Positions 47,714 to 57,954 of a DNA stretch of 64,000 nucleotides are shown here, piece by piece. Under the pieces are notes generated by a model, which was not told where the DNA came from, did not search any database, and saw nothing but the letters and a program-made list of their open reading frames with translations. Positions within the stretch are counted from its first letter, which is position 1; the number at the start of each line of letters is the position of its first letter. Origin of the DNA: Mesorhizobium loti (GTDB taxonomy: Bacteria; Pseudomonadota; Alphaproteobacteria; Rhizobiales; Rhizobiaceae); NCBI GenBank assembly GCA_014189435.1, contig CP050293.1, positions 6,205,001 through 6,269,000 of the forward strand, given 5' to 3'. The position numbers and the translations under genes were made by a program.

Positions 47714-48226
47714 ATGCGCACCACTTCGGACACCGTCGCCGCGATCGGCCTCGCCATCGGCGGCGCCTTCGGCCTTGCCGGCACCTTCGTCGCCAGCGCT
47801 CCGCTGCGCGAAACACTCTGGACGATCGACGGTGCAGCGCTGGTGGTGGCGACCGCCCTGCTGACGATGAAGTATCAGCGGCTGGGCAATGATTGCGTAG
47901 CCGCCGGCTTCCTGACCTTCCTGGCCGGCGAGACCCTGCTGCTGGCGGGCAATGCGGCGGGACTGGAGGCCAGCGTGCCCTCCTATGTCGGCGGCATCAC
48001 ACTATGGGCCGCCGCATTGGTCATGGTCAGCGCACCGAAAACCTTCGCCCTGTGGATGCGGCTCACCGCGCTTGTGGCCGCCGTGCTGTTTGTCGTCTCG
48101 GCTTGCATGATCCTCTGGGGCGCGCCCTTGCTGCCGACCTCGTCGCCGCTGCCCGCCGCCGGCTATCCTTTCCTGGTGCTGACCTTTGTTGGCTGGATCT
48201 GGACGCTTGTAAAATCCGGGCGATGA
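47714..48226 (+). CDS. Hypothetical four- to five-helix membrane protein
   Basis: 170 aa from the ATG at 47714 with GGGGAG upstream. The sequence is nearly all hydrophobic helices (AAIGLAIGGAFGLAGTFVA, ALVVATALLTM, GGITLWAAALVMVSA, LTALVAAVLFVVSACMILWG, FLVLTFVGWIWTLVK). No family recognised. It is divergent from mloK1. Remnants of a second copy lie on both sides of the block (46126-46346 and 48991-49110). Confidence 0.75.
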   Translation: MRTTSDTVAAIGLAIGGAFGLAGTFVASAPLRETLWTIDGAALVVATALLTMKYQRLGNDCVAAGFLTFLAGETLLLAGNAAGLEASVPSYVGGITLWAAALVMVSAPKTFALWMRLTALVAAVLFVVSACMILWGAPLLPTSSPLPAAGYPFLVLTFVGWIWTLVKSGR

Positions 48227-48269
48227 GCAGTAAGTAGTGGCGATGTAATCGTGCTGTTGGGGGGTCAAT

Positions 48270-48980
48270 TTGCGCAAATATGTCTTGCCGCTTCTCGGGC
48301 TCTATCTCGATTTCGTCTGGATCAACGCGATCGTCGTTCTTGCGGACCGCCTGTTTCCCAGCGTTGCCGAGACCTTGCTTGGCCAGCCGATGCCGGTGCG
48401 TGCCCAGACGGCGCTTTCGCTGATCCTGATCGGCCTCGCGCGGCTGACGAACGCCTCCCTGGGCCAGCGGCTGCTGTCTTACGCTTGGTCAGAGCAGCCC
48501 GCCGGCCAGCGCCAATGGCCCAACCTTCTGCTTGGCACGGCTGGCTTCGTGTCCGGGATAGGACAGCTGAAGCGCCTGACCGGATCCGGCGACGTGGTGC
48601 CATTCCTGTCCATGTTCGAGGACACGCCGCTCATGATAGCGGCCTTCGCGCTTTACGCCGCTCTCTATGGCTGGTGCGGCGTGGTGCTGTTGAGGTTCGC
48701 CCCCGGGGCAAAGCTTTTTGGCGCCCTGATCTTCGGATCGAGCGTGCTGCTGGCCGGCATTGACTTCCTGTTCTCCCGCGACGTGCTGATTGCCCGCATG
48801 ATGATGCGCGAAGCCAGCAAGGGGCGCCCGATCACGCTGGAAAGGGCGGAGTTCTTTCTCAGCCTGTCGCTTTTGCACACTCTTGTGTTCGCCGGGATCC
48901 TGCTGGTGATCTTGCTATTCAGCCGGGAGCGGCCGGGCGCCGAAAGGTCGCTCGAAGGCTCGCCGGGCAGTCCCGCGTAG
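48270..48980 (+). CDS. Hypothetical membrane protein (236 aa)
   Basis: 236 aa from a TTG start at 48270 with GGGGGG upstream. About six hydrophobic segments, with a distinctive MMMREASKGRPITLERAEFF stretch between helices. No known family. Follows the 170-aa membrane protein gene after 43 bp on the same strand, so possibly one transcript. Confidence 0.68.
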   Translation: MRKYVLPLLGLYLDFVWINAIVVLADRLFPSVAETLLGQPMPVRAQTALSLILIGLARLTNASLGQRLLSYAWSEQPAGQRQWPNLLLGTAGFVSGIGQLKRLTGSGDVVPFLSMFEDTPLMIAAFALYAALYGWCGVVLLRFAPGAKLFGALIFGSSVLLAGIDFLFSRDVLIARMMMREASKGRPITLERAEFFLSLSLLHTLVFAGILLVILLFSRERPGAERSLEGSPGSPA

Positions 48981-48990
48981 CCGCATCGGA

Positions 48991-49110
48991 GCATGATCCT
49001 CTGGGGGGCGCCGAGGTGATCGTCATCGCGACCGGCCCGCCGCCGGCTATCCGTTCCTGGTGCTGACTTTCGTTGGCTGGATCTGGACGCTTCTCAGGCC
49101 CGCGCGGTGA
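48991..49110 (+). pseudogene. 3' remnant of the duplicated membrane-protein gene
   Basis: Matches the last 120 bp of the gene at 47714..48226: GCATGATCCTCTGGGG, then CGCCGCCGGCTATCC and GTTGGCTGGATCTGGACGCTT, ending in TGA at 49108-49110. A central stretch is degenerate. Together with 46126-46346 it brackets the mloK1 block. Confidence 0.75.
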
Positions 49111-49847
49111 ACTGGTCAGGACGCGCGCATTGACAGGCGCTGTCGCCGGACGGCGCCTTTTTTCAATGACGCAACGGGAAGGGTTCATATGTCCGCACCA
49201 ACCCTGAGTTGGTTGATCGCGCAGACTCGGAGCGGTAGAAAACTCGGGCGGCGGACATTAATCAGTTCGCCAGTGGCCGGCGCGGGCTCAGGCAACTGCC
49301 TCACCGGCATTCGCGCCGGCCATTTCTGCTTCACTTGCGAATGATCCAATCGATCAGGCCTGAGTCAACGTGATTCCTGTCGGTAAGCTCACGGACCATG
49401 GACGTGGCGTGCCGACCCCATTGCGCCTCAGGGATGAGATGTTCGGCAATGGATGTCTTGAATGCCCTTCGCAGCGCATGGAAGGTAAGCGCGGGCACCA
49501 GGCCCGTGGGGTCTTCCATTGCATTGCTCCCGACGGGGGCGGGAGCACGCTGACACTCTCAAGCACCAGCGCCCATACAGTGGCCAGCGACAGCGGAACC
49601 ATGCGCCCTGTGGCGGCGGCGGTCCACCGCCTGGCACCGCACGTTTTGCGCCGTACATGAAATATAGGGCCTGGCGATGTGCGCGGTCGGCAGATGCCGA
49701 CGCCTCACGCGCCGCTCACCCCGTCGAAATCCGCCGGAAAGCCGTTTCCGGAGGAGGCCGGCTTCGCCTGTGAAGGTGGGCGGAGTAGGTGCTACCTGGT
49801 TCCTCGCCCCACGAAGTGGGGGCGAGGAACCCAAGAACGGGAACGGC
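49111..49847. other. 737-bp region with one hairpin repeat and no supported gene
   Basis: A 62-aa frame (49331-49519, minus) has no ribosome-binding site or family; I left it out. The region ends with a perfect hairpin at 49798-49833 (TTCCTCGCCCCAC / GGGGCGAGGAA), the same type as the arms at 33.6-33.8 kb. It looks like accumulated debris next to the remnant. Confidence 0.45.
49798..49833. repeat. Single hairpin of the CCTCGCCCC repeat type
   Basis: TGGTTCCTCGCCCCAC pairs with its complement across a short loop, ending 15 bases after the stop of the minus-strand solute-binding gene. Could act as its terminator. Confidence 0.6.
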
Positions 49848-51488
49848 TCAACTCTCCAACCACACCTTCTCAAAGTGCTGCTCCAGCGCCTGGTGCTGTT
49901 CGCAGCCCTCTACCCCCTTGCGGTACGTCCGATAGACCGAGCGCCAGTAGGGTTGGATGATGATGCCGGAGTCGCGCAAATTCTGCTCGATCTTGGCCAT
50001 GATCTCCTTGCGCGCCTTGGCGTCGGGCGTTGCCAGCGCCTTGTCGAGCAGCGTGTCGAATTCGGGATTGGCGTAGGCGCTTTCGTTCCAGGCGGCGCCC
50101 GATTTATACGCCAGCGCCAGCACCTGGACGCCGAGCGGGCGGCCGAGCCATTCGGTGCAGGAGAAGGGGTATTTGCTCCAGTCGTTCCAGAAGGTGGCGG
50201 CGGGCAGCACGGTGCGCTTGATCTTGAGGCCGGCCTCGCGCATCTGCGCGCCGATGGCGTCGCCGGTGCTCTTTTGCCATTCGATATCGACGGAGATGAG
50301 CTCGAATTCGTGGTCGGCCTTGCCGGCCTCGGCAAGCAGCTTCTTCGACTGCTCGACGTCGCGCTTGGCCGGCCCGATATCGGCATATTCGGGGTGCATG
50401 GGGCCGACATGGTGGTTGTCGGCGGGCTTGCCGCGGCCGCCGAGGCCGAGCGCCAGCACCGCGGAATTGTCGACGGCGAGCTGGGCGGCGCGGCGCACCT
50501 TGACGTCGTCATAGGGCGCGTTGCCGACATTGAAGCGGGCGACGATGGTGGAGCCGGTGGCGATCTCGGAATTTTTCAGCCCCATCTGCTCGGTCTGCGA
50601 GACGGCGTCGGAGGCGGTTTCGTGGTCGGTGTCGATCTCGCCGGATTCGAAGGCCGACAGCATGGCGTTGGGGTCGGAGCCGTAGTCGACCCATTTGATG
50701 CCGTCGAGGTGGAATTCGCCCTTCCACCAGGGCTTGTCCTTGCGCTTCACCTCGGCACCGGTCTCGGCATCCCAGCTGACCAGTTCGCAGGGGCCGGTGG
50801 TGATCGCCAGCGCCTTCATCGGATCGCCAGCGCCCTCATAGGAGCGGTGCATGATCAGCGCCGGATAGTCGGCCATGCCGGCGATCAGCGAAATGTCGGG
50901 CTTGGGCAGGTTGAGCTTGATGGTGAAGTCGTCGACCTTGGCGATGCCGCCATCGACCATCTTCTTGGTGTCGGCATTGACCAGCGCGCCCATGCGCGCG
51001 GCGACCGAATTACCGGGCACGGAAGCATCGCACCAACGGGTGAGGTTGTGGATGACATCGTCGGCGTTGAAGGCATCGCCGTTCGACCAGGAGATGCCCT
51101 TGCGCACATGAAGGGTGAGGGTCTTGGCGTCGTCGCTCGCCTCCCAGCTTTCGAGCAGCCAGGGCTCGAAGGAGAAGTCGGTGTTCCAGCGCACCAGATA
51201 TTCGTTGCAGTGGCGGGCGACGTTGGACATCTCGACGCCGTCGAAGGTGCGCGGGTCCTTGAAACCCTTGACGTTCATGGCGACGCGCAAGACGCCGCCC
51301 TTCTTCGGTTCCGCCGCGCGGGCAGGGGTGGTGCCCAGCCCACCCAGCGCCAGGGCGCCTGCGGTGCTGACGCCGAGGCCGGCCATCAGCGCCAGATATT
51401 CGCGGCGGTTGATGCCGCCGGTCTTGAAATCGTCGGCGACGGGTTTGGCTTGCGGGTGCAAATTGCGGTCGGTCAGCATGAATTTCAT
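49848..51488 (-). CDS. ABC transporter solute-binding protein, family 5 (peptide type)
   Basis: 546 aa from the ATG at 51488, preceded by AGGGGA; a start at 51560 adds a basic tail. A Tat-like signal ([27 protein letters not shown]) points to export to the periplasm. The body is a family 5 binding protein ([45 protein letters not shown]-type hinge region). Peptide/opine/nickel-type substrates are known in the family; here the ligand is unknown. No permease or ATPase gene adjoins it. It is the last gene before a repeat, downstream of a hydrolase set that may act on the same compound. Confidence 0.88.
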   Translation of the reverse strand: MKFMLTDRNLHPQAKPVADDFKTGGINRREYLALMAGLGVSTAGALALGGLGTTPARAAEPKKGGVLRVAMNVKGFKDPRTFDGVEMSNVARHCNEYLVRWNTDFSFEPWLLESWEASDDAKTLTLHVRKGISWSNGDAFNADDVIHNLTRWCDASVPGNSVAARMGALVNADTKKMVDGGIAKVDDFTIKLNLPKPDISLIAGMADYPALIMHRSYEGAGDPMKALAITTGPCELVSWDAETGAEVKRKDKPWWKGEFHLDGIKWVDYGSDPNAMLSAFESGEIDTDHETASDAVSQTEQMGLKNSEIATGSTIVARFNVGNAPYDDVKVRRAAQLAVDNSAVLALGLGGRGKPADNHHVGPMHPEYADIGPAKRDVEQSKKLLAEAGKADHEFELISVDIEWQKSTGDAIGAQMREAGLKIKRTVLPAATFWNDWSKYPFSCTEWLGRPLGVQVLALAYKSGAAWNESAYANPEFDTLLDKALATPDAKARKEIMAKIEQNLRDSGIIIQPYWRSVYRTYRKGVEGCEQHQALEQHFEKVWLES

Positions 51489-51652
51489 CGTCGTTCCCCT
51501 GTTGTTGGGCGCCCCGGCCGATCGCCAACGCGGGGGCGGACGCGACCGCCGGGACGCCATTGCCTGAGGGGATGATAAAGCGGGGTGACTTTGCGGAGTG
51601 TTCGGTTTTCCGCAGTGATTGTGCGGTGCTCCGCAGGGGCAGGTACAGCCAA

Positions 51653-51850
51653 TCTCCCCCTCGTGGGGGAGATGTCCGGCAGGACAGAGGGGGGCGCCGT
51701 AGAGCGCAAACAGCGACAGGCATCAAATAGTCACCATGTGGCTCCAATGGAAAGTGGCGGCTAGCGGACAGGATGGACCTTGGCAAAGTCGGCGGGACAG
51801 CGCCCCCCTCTGCCCTGCCGGGCATCTCCCCCACGAGGGGGAGATTGGCG
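51653..51850. repeat. Paired palindromic intergenic repeat, copy 4
   Basis: Inverted copies at about 51653-51698 and 51799-51850 (CTCCCCCTCGTGGGGGAG and CTCCCCCACGAGGGGGAG hairpins, each with the CCCCTCTG/GGACAGAGG cores). Lies between the solute-binding protein gene and the hydrolase gene. Confidence 0.8.
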
Positions 51851-51882
51851 CTCCGCCGGTGGCGCCTCTTCTCCTCAGCCGT

Positions 51883-52846
<964 letters not shown>

Positions 52847-52851
<5 letters not shown>

Positions 52852-52893
52852 GTCGTTACCCCAAAACCGCCGCACACTTTTGGGCGACATGCA
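52847..52893. repeat. GCATGTCG-type hairpin repeat, copy 2, at a gene start
   Basis: Arms TGCATGTCG and CGACATGCA around a core resembling the copy at 26824-26871. It lies between the isochorismatase stop (52895) and the hydrolase start (52851), so nearly the whole spacer is the repeat. Confidence 0.75.
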
Positions 52894-52894
52894 T

Positions 52895-53575
52895 TTATAG
52901 ATCGGCGTAGAGCGCGGCCGCGTTGTCGAAGGTGAAGCGCAGCGGCACCGAGCCTTCGACCTGCCAAGCGGTGACGGTTTCGCCGGCCAGCAGCCGGCAG
53001 GCGCCATCGGTGTCGGTGACGGCGCCGCCATAGAGCCGGTTGGCGAGGTTGAGGATGCCGGTCTGGTGCATGGCCGCGCTGCCGCTGCCGCAGGCATCCT
53101 TGACCAAAAGCACGCGAAAGCCTTTCGCCACCGCATCCTTCACCGACGCGTCGATGCAGGCCTCGGTCCAGACGCCTGATATGACCAGCCATTCGATGCC
53201 CGAAGACTTGATGTCGCGCGCCGCCGGTCCGGTGCGGAAGGCGCTGGCCTCGGCCTTGATCAGCAGCGCCTCGCCGTTGGATGGCGCCACCTCATGGCAG
53301 ATCTCGGTTAGGGGGTCGCTCTTGTCGGAGAAGGCCGACTTGCCGTCCTCACCGACCGGATGAAACGGCCGGTCCTGCTTGTCGAGATCGACGATGTAGG
53401 CCCAGTGGTAGAGCGGCACATGGTTCCGCCGCGCCGCCGCCTGCAGGCGCTGGACGTTGGCGAGGATCGTTGCGTAGCCGTCGACGAGGTAGCGCGGGTC
53501 CTGCCGGTGCTCCTCCTGCAGGTCGATGAAGATCGCGGCCACGGTGCCGCGCTTGATGGCGATGGGGGTTTTCAT
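52895..53575 (-). CDS. Isochorismatase-like cysteine hydrolase
   Basis: 226 aa. The catalytic triad of the family is present: Asp18 (AAIFIDLQEEH), Lys107 (LIKAEASAF) and Cys140 (VWTEACIDASVKDA). Relatives include N-carbamoylsarcosine amidase and other amidohydrolases. With the neighbouring creatinase-like M24 protein it suggests breakdown of an amine- or amide-type osmolyte; the exact substrate is unknown. The hydrolase gene downstream is separated only by a repeat. Confidence 0.88.
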   Translation of the reverse strand: MKTPIAIKRGTVAAIFIDLQEEHRQDPRYLVDGYATILANVQRLQAAARRNHVPLYHWAYIVDLDKQDRPFHPVGEDGKSAFSDKSDPLTEICHEVAPSNGEALLIKAEASAFRTGPAARDIKSSGIEWLVISGVWTEACIDASVKDAVAKGFRVLLVKDACGSGSAAMHQTGILNLANRLYGGAVTDTDGACRLLAGETVTAWQVEGSVPLRFTFDNAAALYADL

Positions 53576-53906
53576 GCACGTGGGCCTGCGTCGGCAATCA
53601 GCGCCGTTCTGTTCAGTGAGTTGGCGCTAGCGCTGGCGATTGGCCGTCGCCTTTCCGACGTCGTCATCCACGGGCGGAGCAGCCGCGAAGCGGCGTCGCG
53701 GAGACCCGAGGATCCATGCCGTGACGTTGATCGAATGGTGCAGCGGAGCAGAACTTGGACCGCTGCGGCGCTTTGAAGTCCCGGCATGGATCCTAGGGTC
53801 TGCGCCGCGTCGCTACGCTCCTTGCTTCGCCCTAGGATGACGAAGCGATGGGAGGCTGCGCCAGCCGCGAGGGCTCGCGATACGACGGTGGGGTGCGAAA
53901 CCACCT
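53576..53906. other. 331-bp spacer mostly filled by an intergenic repeat
   Basis: Contains the second copy of the GGATCC-palindrome repeat (53744-53850). I see no gene in it. M24 and isochorismatase genes on either side run in the same direction. Confidence 0.5.
53744..53850. repeat. Intergenic repeat with GGATCC-centred palindrome, copy 2
   Basis: Same element as at 30581-30690, including CGGAGCAGAA, CTTTGAAGTC, GGCATGGATCCT and GGATGACGAAGC blocks in the same order. Confidence 0.7.
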
Positions 53907-55211
53907 TCAAACCTGCTTCTCCAGAAACTCATCCTCATACGGAAAGCGCGACAGCAGCTCTGTGCCCGTCTCCGTGATCAGGATCTCGTCCTCCAGCTTG
54001 ACGCCCTCGCGGCCGCCCTTTTCGCCGATGTAGCTTTCGACGCTCACCACCATGCCTGGCACGATATGGCCGTCGCGGCCATAGGTCTCGTAGTCCATTG
54101 CATGCGCGATGAACGGCGTTTCGCCATGCATGCCGACGCCGTGCATGACCGAGGTGTAGCGCTGGTCGACGAAACGGTCCGGGATTTTCCACGCCTTCTC
54201 GGCGATCTCGCGGAAGGCCATGCCGGGTTTGACGATGGAAATGTTGTGCTGAACCTGGTCATGCGCCATGCGGTAGAGCGACTTCTGGTAAGGGGTCGGC
54301 TTGCCCGGCCCGCAGCGGAAGGTGCGCGAGAAATCCGAATAGTAGCCGTAGCAGCCGATCGTGTCGGTATCGAGCGCCAAAAGTTCGCCGGGGCGGATCT
54401 TGCGGCCGCTGGCCTCGTTGAACCACGGATTGGTGCGCTGGCCGGAGGTGAGCAGCCGCGTCTCGATGAATTCGCCGCCCTGGCGGATGACCTCGCCATA
54501 CATGATGGCGAACAGGTCGTTTTCGGAGACGCCGGGCTTGATCGCCTCGCGCACCGCGTAGACCGCGGCCTCGGCGCCGGCCATCGACACCTGCAGGCAT
54601 TTGACTTCCTCCGGCGTCTTGACCGCACGCACCGCCAAAATCTCGCCCTGGCAATCCCGGACTTCGCAGCCGCGCTTTTCCAAAGCGAGCGCCTGCAGAT
54701 GGCTGCAGCGGTCGAGGCCGAGCTTCATCGAGCCGCCGCCATGCTGCTTCAGGAACTCAGTGATCTCGTCGGCGAAGGGGCCGGCGGTTTCGTCGTCGCG
54801 GCCCGAGACCGACGACCAGACGAGCTTGGAAGGACGCGCCTCGTCGATCGTGTCGAGCACCATCGAGACATGGTAGCTCTGCGGGTACTCGAACAGCACG
54901 ATCGGCCCAACGGTCGGGATAAAGAAATAACGGGTCGAGTTGCGCAGGAAATAGCCGAACATGTTGCGCGAGCCGGTGGCGTAGCGCTGGTTGTAGGGGT
55001 CGAACAGCACCACGCCGCCATAGCCCGCCTCGCGCATCCAGCCGCGCAGTTTGGCCAGCCGGCCTTTGCGCAGCGCGTCGGCATCGATGAAGGACGGCTC
55101 GGTGTCCGACAGCCACATGCCGCCGGCCGGATCGGCCGCCGCGGGATGGCGCATGCGGTCCTTGAAATCGACGTCCTCGGTGCTGTCGGGGTCGAATACG
55201 ACGATGCTCAT
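53907..55211 (-). CDS. M24-family metallohydrolase, creatinase/prolidase type (DddP-like)
   Basis: 434 aa from the ATG at 55211 (MSIVVFDPDSTED). The pita-bread fold carries all metal ligands expected: Asp281, Asp283, Asp293 (LDTDTIGCYGYYSD), His357 (MHGVGMHG), Glu392 and Glu407. Its closest named relative by pattern is the DMSP lyase DddP (shared GGEFIETRLL and RTNPWFNE), but the Asp that I recall as the catalytic base of DddP, six residues after the His, is Gly363 here. Thus a metallohydrolase on another substrate, perhaps ectoine- or creatine-like, is likelier. Part of a set with isochorismatase, alpha/beta hydrolase and GlxA regulator. Confidence 0.84.
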   Translation of the reverse strand: MSIVVFDPDSTEDVDFKDRMRHPAAADPAGGMWLSDTEPSFIDADALRKGRLAKLRGWMREAGYGGVVLFDPYNQRYATGSRNMFGYFLRNSTRYFFIPTVGPIVLFEYPQSYHVSMVLDTIDEARPSKLVWSSVSGRDDETAGPFADEITEFLKQHGGGSMKLGLDRCSHLQALALEKRGCEVRDCQGEILAVRAVKTPEEVKCLQVSMAGAEAAVYAVREAIKPGVSENDLFAIMYGEVIRQGGEFIETRLLTSGQRTNPWFNEASGRKIRPGELLALDTDTIGCYGYYSDFSRTFRCGPGKPTPYQKSLYRMAHDQVQHNISIVKPGMAFREIAEKAWKIPDRFVDQRYTSVMHGVGMHGETPFIAHAMDYETYGRDGHIVPGMVVSVESYIGEKGGREGVKLEDEILITETGTELLSRFPYEDEFLEKQV

Positions 55212-55335
55212 GGGGGGCGGCCTTGGCTGGGTTGCTAGGCCGGAGCATGGCGCAAGGGAGGCGGATGGATTGTGCGGAAAACCGCGTTTGTTGTGCGGGA
55301 TGCCGCCGGCTAATAGGTTACGTCGCGATCCTTCA

Positions 55336-55496
55336 CGCCCCCCTCTGCCCTGCCGGGCATCTCCCCCACGAGGGGGAGATTGGCAGCGTCGCCCGCCACG
55401 CTTCACTCTTTAATTCTGGCGATTGGCGAAAGCGCCGGTGACAGCCGATCTCCCCCTCGTGGGGGAGATGTCCGGCAGGACAGAGGGGGGCGCTGT
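55336..55496. repeat. Paired palindromic intergenic repeat, copy 5
   Basis: Inverted copies at about 55336-55382 and 55448-55496, with CTCCCCCACGAGGGGGAG and CTCCCCCTCGTGGGGGAG hairpins. Sits between the M24 gene and the GlxA-type regulator gene. Confidence 0.8.
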
Positions 55497-55527
55497 CCCG
55501 CCAACGTCACCCGTCAGCGAGCGCAAA

Positions 55528-56499
55528 CTAATGCCGTCTCGTCAATTTCGGCGGATGCCCGTGCTCCTCGCGAAAAGCCCGGGCAAAACTCGACATCGAG
55601 GCGAAGCCGCAGGCCAGCGCCACGTCGCGCACGGCGAGCGTCGAATGCGCCAACAGGTCGGCGGCACGTTTCAGCCGGAGACGCCGGTAATAGCCATTGG
55701 GCGAGATGGCGAGTTCGGACCTAAAACTGCGTTCGAGCTTGTCGGAGGAGACGCCGAGCTTCGCCGTCAGCTCGGCCATGCCGAGCCGCTCCTCGACGGC
55801 ATCCTCCATGATGGCGATGGCCGACAGCACCAGCTCGTTGCGGACGCCGGTGCGCAGCCTCAGCGGCATCATCTTGCGGTCGATGCTGGAACGCAGCTGG
55901 CTGTGCACGAACCATTCGGCGACGCCGGCAGCGAGCTCGGCGCCGTAGTCGCGGGTGATGATCTCCAGCATCATGTCGAGGCTGCCGACGCCGCCGGCCG
56001 AGGTGAAGCGCTTGCGGTCTATGACAAAGAGATCGCGCCGGAGCTCGATGTTGGGGAAGGCCTCGGTGAAGGCGGCCTGGCTGGTCCAGTGCAAGGTGCA
56101 GGCATGGCCGTCGAGCAGGCCGGCGCGGGCGAGGAAGAACGCGGCATCCGCCACCGCGCCGATATGCGCGCCATTGCGCAGGCTCTTGCGGATCCAGTGT
56201 GCTGCGTCCTCGGCGACGAGGTGATCGGCATCACCACCCGAGCAGACGACGATGCGGTCGACCTTCGGCGCATCCTCGGCGTAAAAGCCCGGCTGGATGA
56301 CGACGCCGTTCGAGGCCTCGACCGATCCCCTCGTGCCGCCGACGATGATCCAGCGATAGCACTGCCGCTTGGCCAGGACATTGGCCGCGCGCAGCGGCTC
56401 GATGACCGAGCTGAACGCCATCATCGGAAAGCCGGGGAAGACCAGCACCGCGAAGGTGAGGGGCGTTTCGGTGGGTTTGGGTGCGGCGTGTGTGGCCAT
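55528..56499 (-). CDS. GlxA-family AraC-type transcriptional regulator
   Basis: 323 aa. The N-terminal 190 residues form a DJ-1/PfpI-like amidotransferase fold (AVLVFPGFPMMAFSSVIEPLRAANVL) without an obvious active-site Cys-His pair; the C-terminal 100 hold the two AraC helix-turn-helix units (LTAKLGVSSDKLERSF, RDVALACGFASMSSFARAFREEHG). Many relatives control choline, carnitine or sarcosine catabolism. Upstream of the M24, isochorismatase and hydrolase genes on the same strand, so it is the likely local regulator. Confidence 0.88.
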   Translation of the reverse strand: MATHAAPKPTETPLTFAVLVFPGFPMMAFSSVIEPLRAANVLAKRQCYRWIIVGGTRGSVEASNGVVIQPGFYAEDAPKVDRIVVCSGGDADHLVAEDAAHWIRKSLRNGAHIGAVADAAFFLARAGLLDGHACTLHWTSQAAFTEAFPNIELRRDLFVIDRKRFTSAGGVGSLDMMLEIITRDYGAELAAGVAEWFVHSQLRSSIDRKMMPLRLRTGVRNELVLSAIAIMEDAVEERLGMAELTAKLGVSSDKLERSFRSELAISPNGYYRRLRLKRAADLLAHSTLAVRDVALACGFASMSSFARAFREEHGHPPKLTRRH

Positions 56500-56575
56500 G
56501 GGGCGCTACACTTCGGGCAGATGGGGTTCGGGGTCAATTGGGTCGATGGCTGGTCAGTTCATCATGAGACGCCGG

Positions 56576-56735
56576 CGCCGCCCCTCATTGCCCTGCCGGG
56601 CATTTCTCCCCGTAAACGGGGCGAAAGAGGCTAACCGCTGGCGCCGGTGATTGGCGAAACCGGCGACAACAGCGTCCCTCGCCCCGTTTACGGGGAGAGG
56701 ATGCCGGCAGGCTGGTGAGGGGCGGCGCAGGCTTT
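56576..56735. repeat. Inverted repeat pair of a second sequence type
   Basis: Arms at about 56576-56622 (CCCCGTAAACGGGG core) and 56678-56732 (CCCCGTTTACGGGG core), ending GGCGGCGC. Built like the other paired palindromes but with a different hairpin core. Between GlxA and the transsulfuration gene. Confidence 0.7.
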
Positions 56736-56772
56736 GGAGATTGGCTCGCTTCGGCGGGAGCGATTCCGCCCG

Positions 56773-57954
56773 CTAACTCCCCAGTGCCTGATCCAGATCA
56801 GCAATCAGATCGTCACCATCCTCTATCCCCGCCGACAGCCGCACCAGCGAATCCGATATGCCGATCTCGGCCCGCTTCTCGGCCGGGATCGAGCCATGCG
56901 TCATCAGCGCGGGGTGCTCGATCAGGCTTTCCACCCCGCCGAGGCTTTCGGCCAGCGTGAACAATTGCGTGCGTTCGAGGAACTTTTTGGTGCCGGCGAG
57001 ATCGCGGTCGAGCACGGCTGATATCATGCCGCCGAAGGCGTGCATCTGGCGCTTGGCGATATCATGCTGCGGATGGCTGGCGAGGCCGGGATAGATGACG
57101 CGGCGCACGTCCTTGCGGCCTTCCAGCCACTTGGCGATCTTGAGGCCGTTGGCGGAATGGCGCTCCATGCGCAGCGCCAGCGTCTTCAGGCCGCGCAGGG
57201 CCAGAAAACTGTCGAACGGGCCTGAAATGGCGCCGATGGCGTTCTGCAGGAATTTCAGCTGGGCGGCCAACTCCTTGTTGTCGCCGACCACAGCCACGCC
57301 GCCGACCATGTCGGAGTGGCCGTTGAGATATTTCGTCGTCGAGTGGACCACGATATCGATGCCGAGCTCCAGCGGCCGCTGGATGTAAGGGCTGCAAAAC
57401 GTGTTGTCGGCGACCGTGAGAACCCCCTTGCGCTTGGCGAGTGCGGCGACGCCTTCGAGGTCGACGATGCGCAGCAGCGGGTTGGTCGGCGTTTCGACCC
57501 AGAGCATTTTCGTTTCCGGGCGGATCGCCGCCTCGACGGCGGCTAGGTCGGTGAAGTCGACGAAGCTGACCTGCAGATTGGCAGAGCGTTTTCTGACCCG
57601 CTCCATCAGGCGGAAGGAGCCGCCATAGATGTCGTCGGTGGCAACGATATGCGCGCCGGAATCGAGCAGTTCGAGCACCGTGGCGATCGACGCCAGGCCG
57701 GAGGCGAAGGCAAAGGCGGCCGAGCCGCTTTCGAGATCGGCGACGGCGCGCTCGAAGGCAAAGCGGGTCGGGTTCTGGCTGCGCGCATATTCAAAGCCCT
57801 TGTGCACGCCGGGCGATTGCTGGGCATAGGTCGAGGTGGCGTAGATCGGCACCATCACCGCACCGGTCAGCGGATCGTGGCTCTGGCCGCCATGGATGGT
57901 GCGCGTCGAGAAGGCCAGGCGGTTCTTGCCCGACTGTGAAGTCTTGCTGGTCAT
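56773..57954 (-). CDS. Cystathionine gamma-synthase/lyase family PLP enzyme
   Basis: 393 aa. The PLP-lysine motif (VVHSTTKYLNGHSD) and the Cys/Met-metabolism family blocks (YEYARSQNPTR-type FEYARSQNPTRFAFE, FASGLAS) are complete. Either gamma-lyase (cystathionine to cysteine) or gamma-synthase is possible from sequence; because the co-translated partner is a cystathionine beta-synthase, I favour the gamma-lyase (reverse transsulfuration) role. Its ATG overlaps the partner's stop by 4 bp. Confidence 0.9.
   Translation of the reverse strand: MTSKTSQSGKNRLAFSTRTIHGGQSHDPLTGAVMVPIYATSTYAQQSPGVHKGFEYARSQNPTRFAFERAVADLESGSAAFAFASGLASIATVLELLDSGAHIVATDDIYGGSFRLMERVRKRSANLQVSFVDFTDLAAVEAAIRPETKMLWVETPTNPLLRIVDLEGVAALAKRKGVLTVADNTFCSPYIQRPLELGIDIVVHSTTKYLNGHSDMVGGVAVVGDNKELAAQLKFLQNAIGAISGPFDSFLALRGLKTLALRMERHSANGLKIAKWLEGRKDVRRVIYPGLASHPQHDIAKRQMHAFGGMISAVLDRDLAGTKKFLERTQLFTLAESLGGVESLIEHPALMTHGSIPAEKRAEIGISDSLVRLSAGIEDGDDLIADLDQALGS

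Noticed and set aside
49331..49519. 62-aa frame on the minus strand
   Set aside because: Ends in a plausible fragment (FHALRRAFKTSIAEHL), but no family, start site or neighbour supports it.
53907..55211. Calling this gene dddP (DMSP lyase)
   Set aside because: Global motifs match, but the position of the catalytic Asp after the metal His is Gly363, so the name would claim more than the sequence supports.
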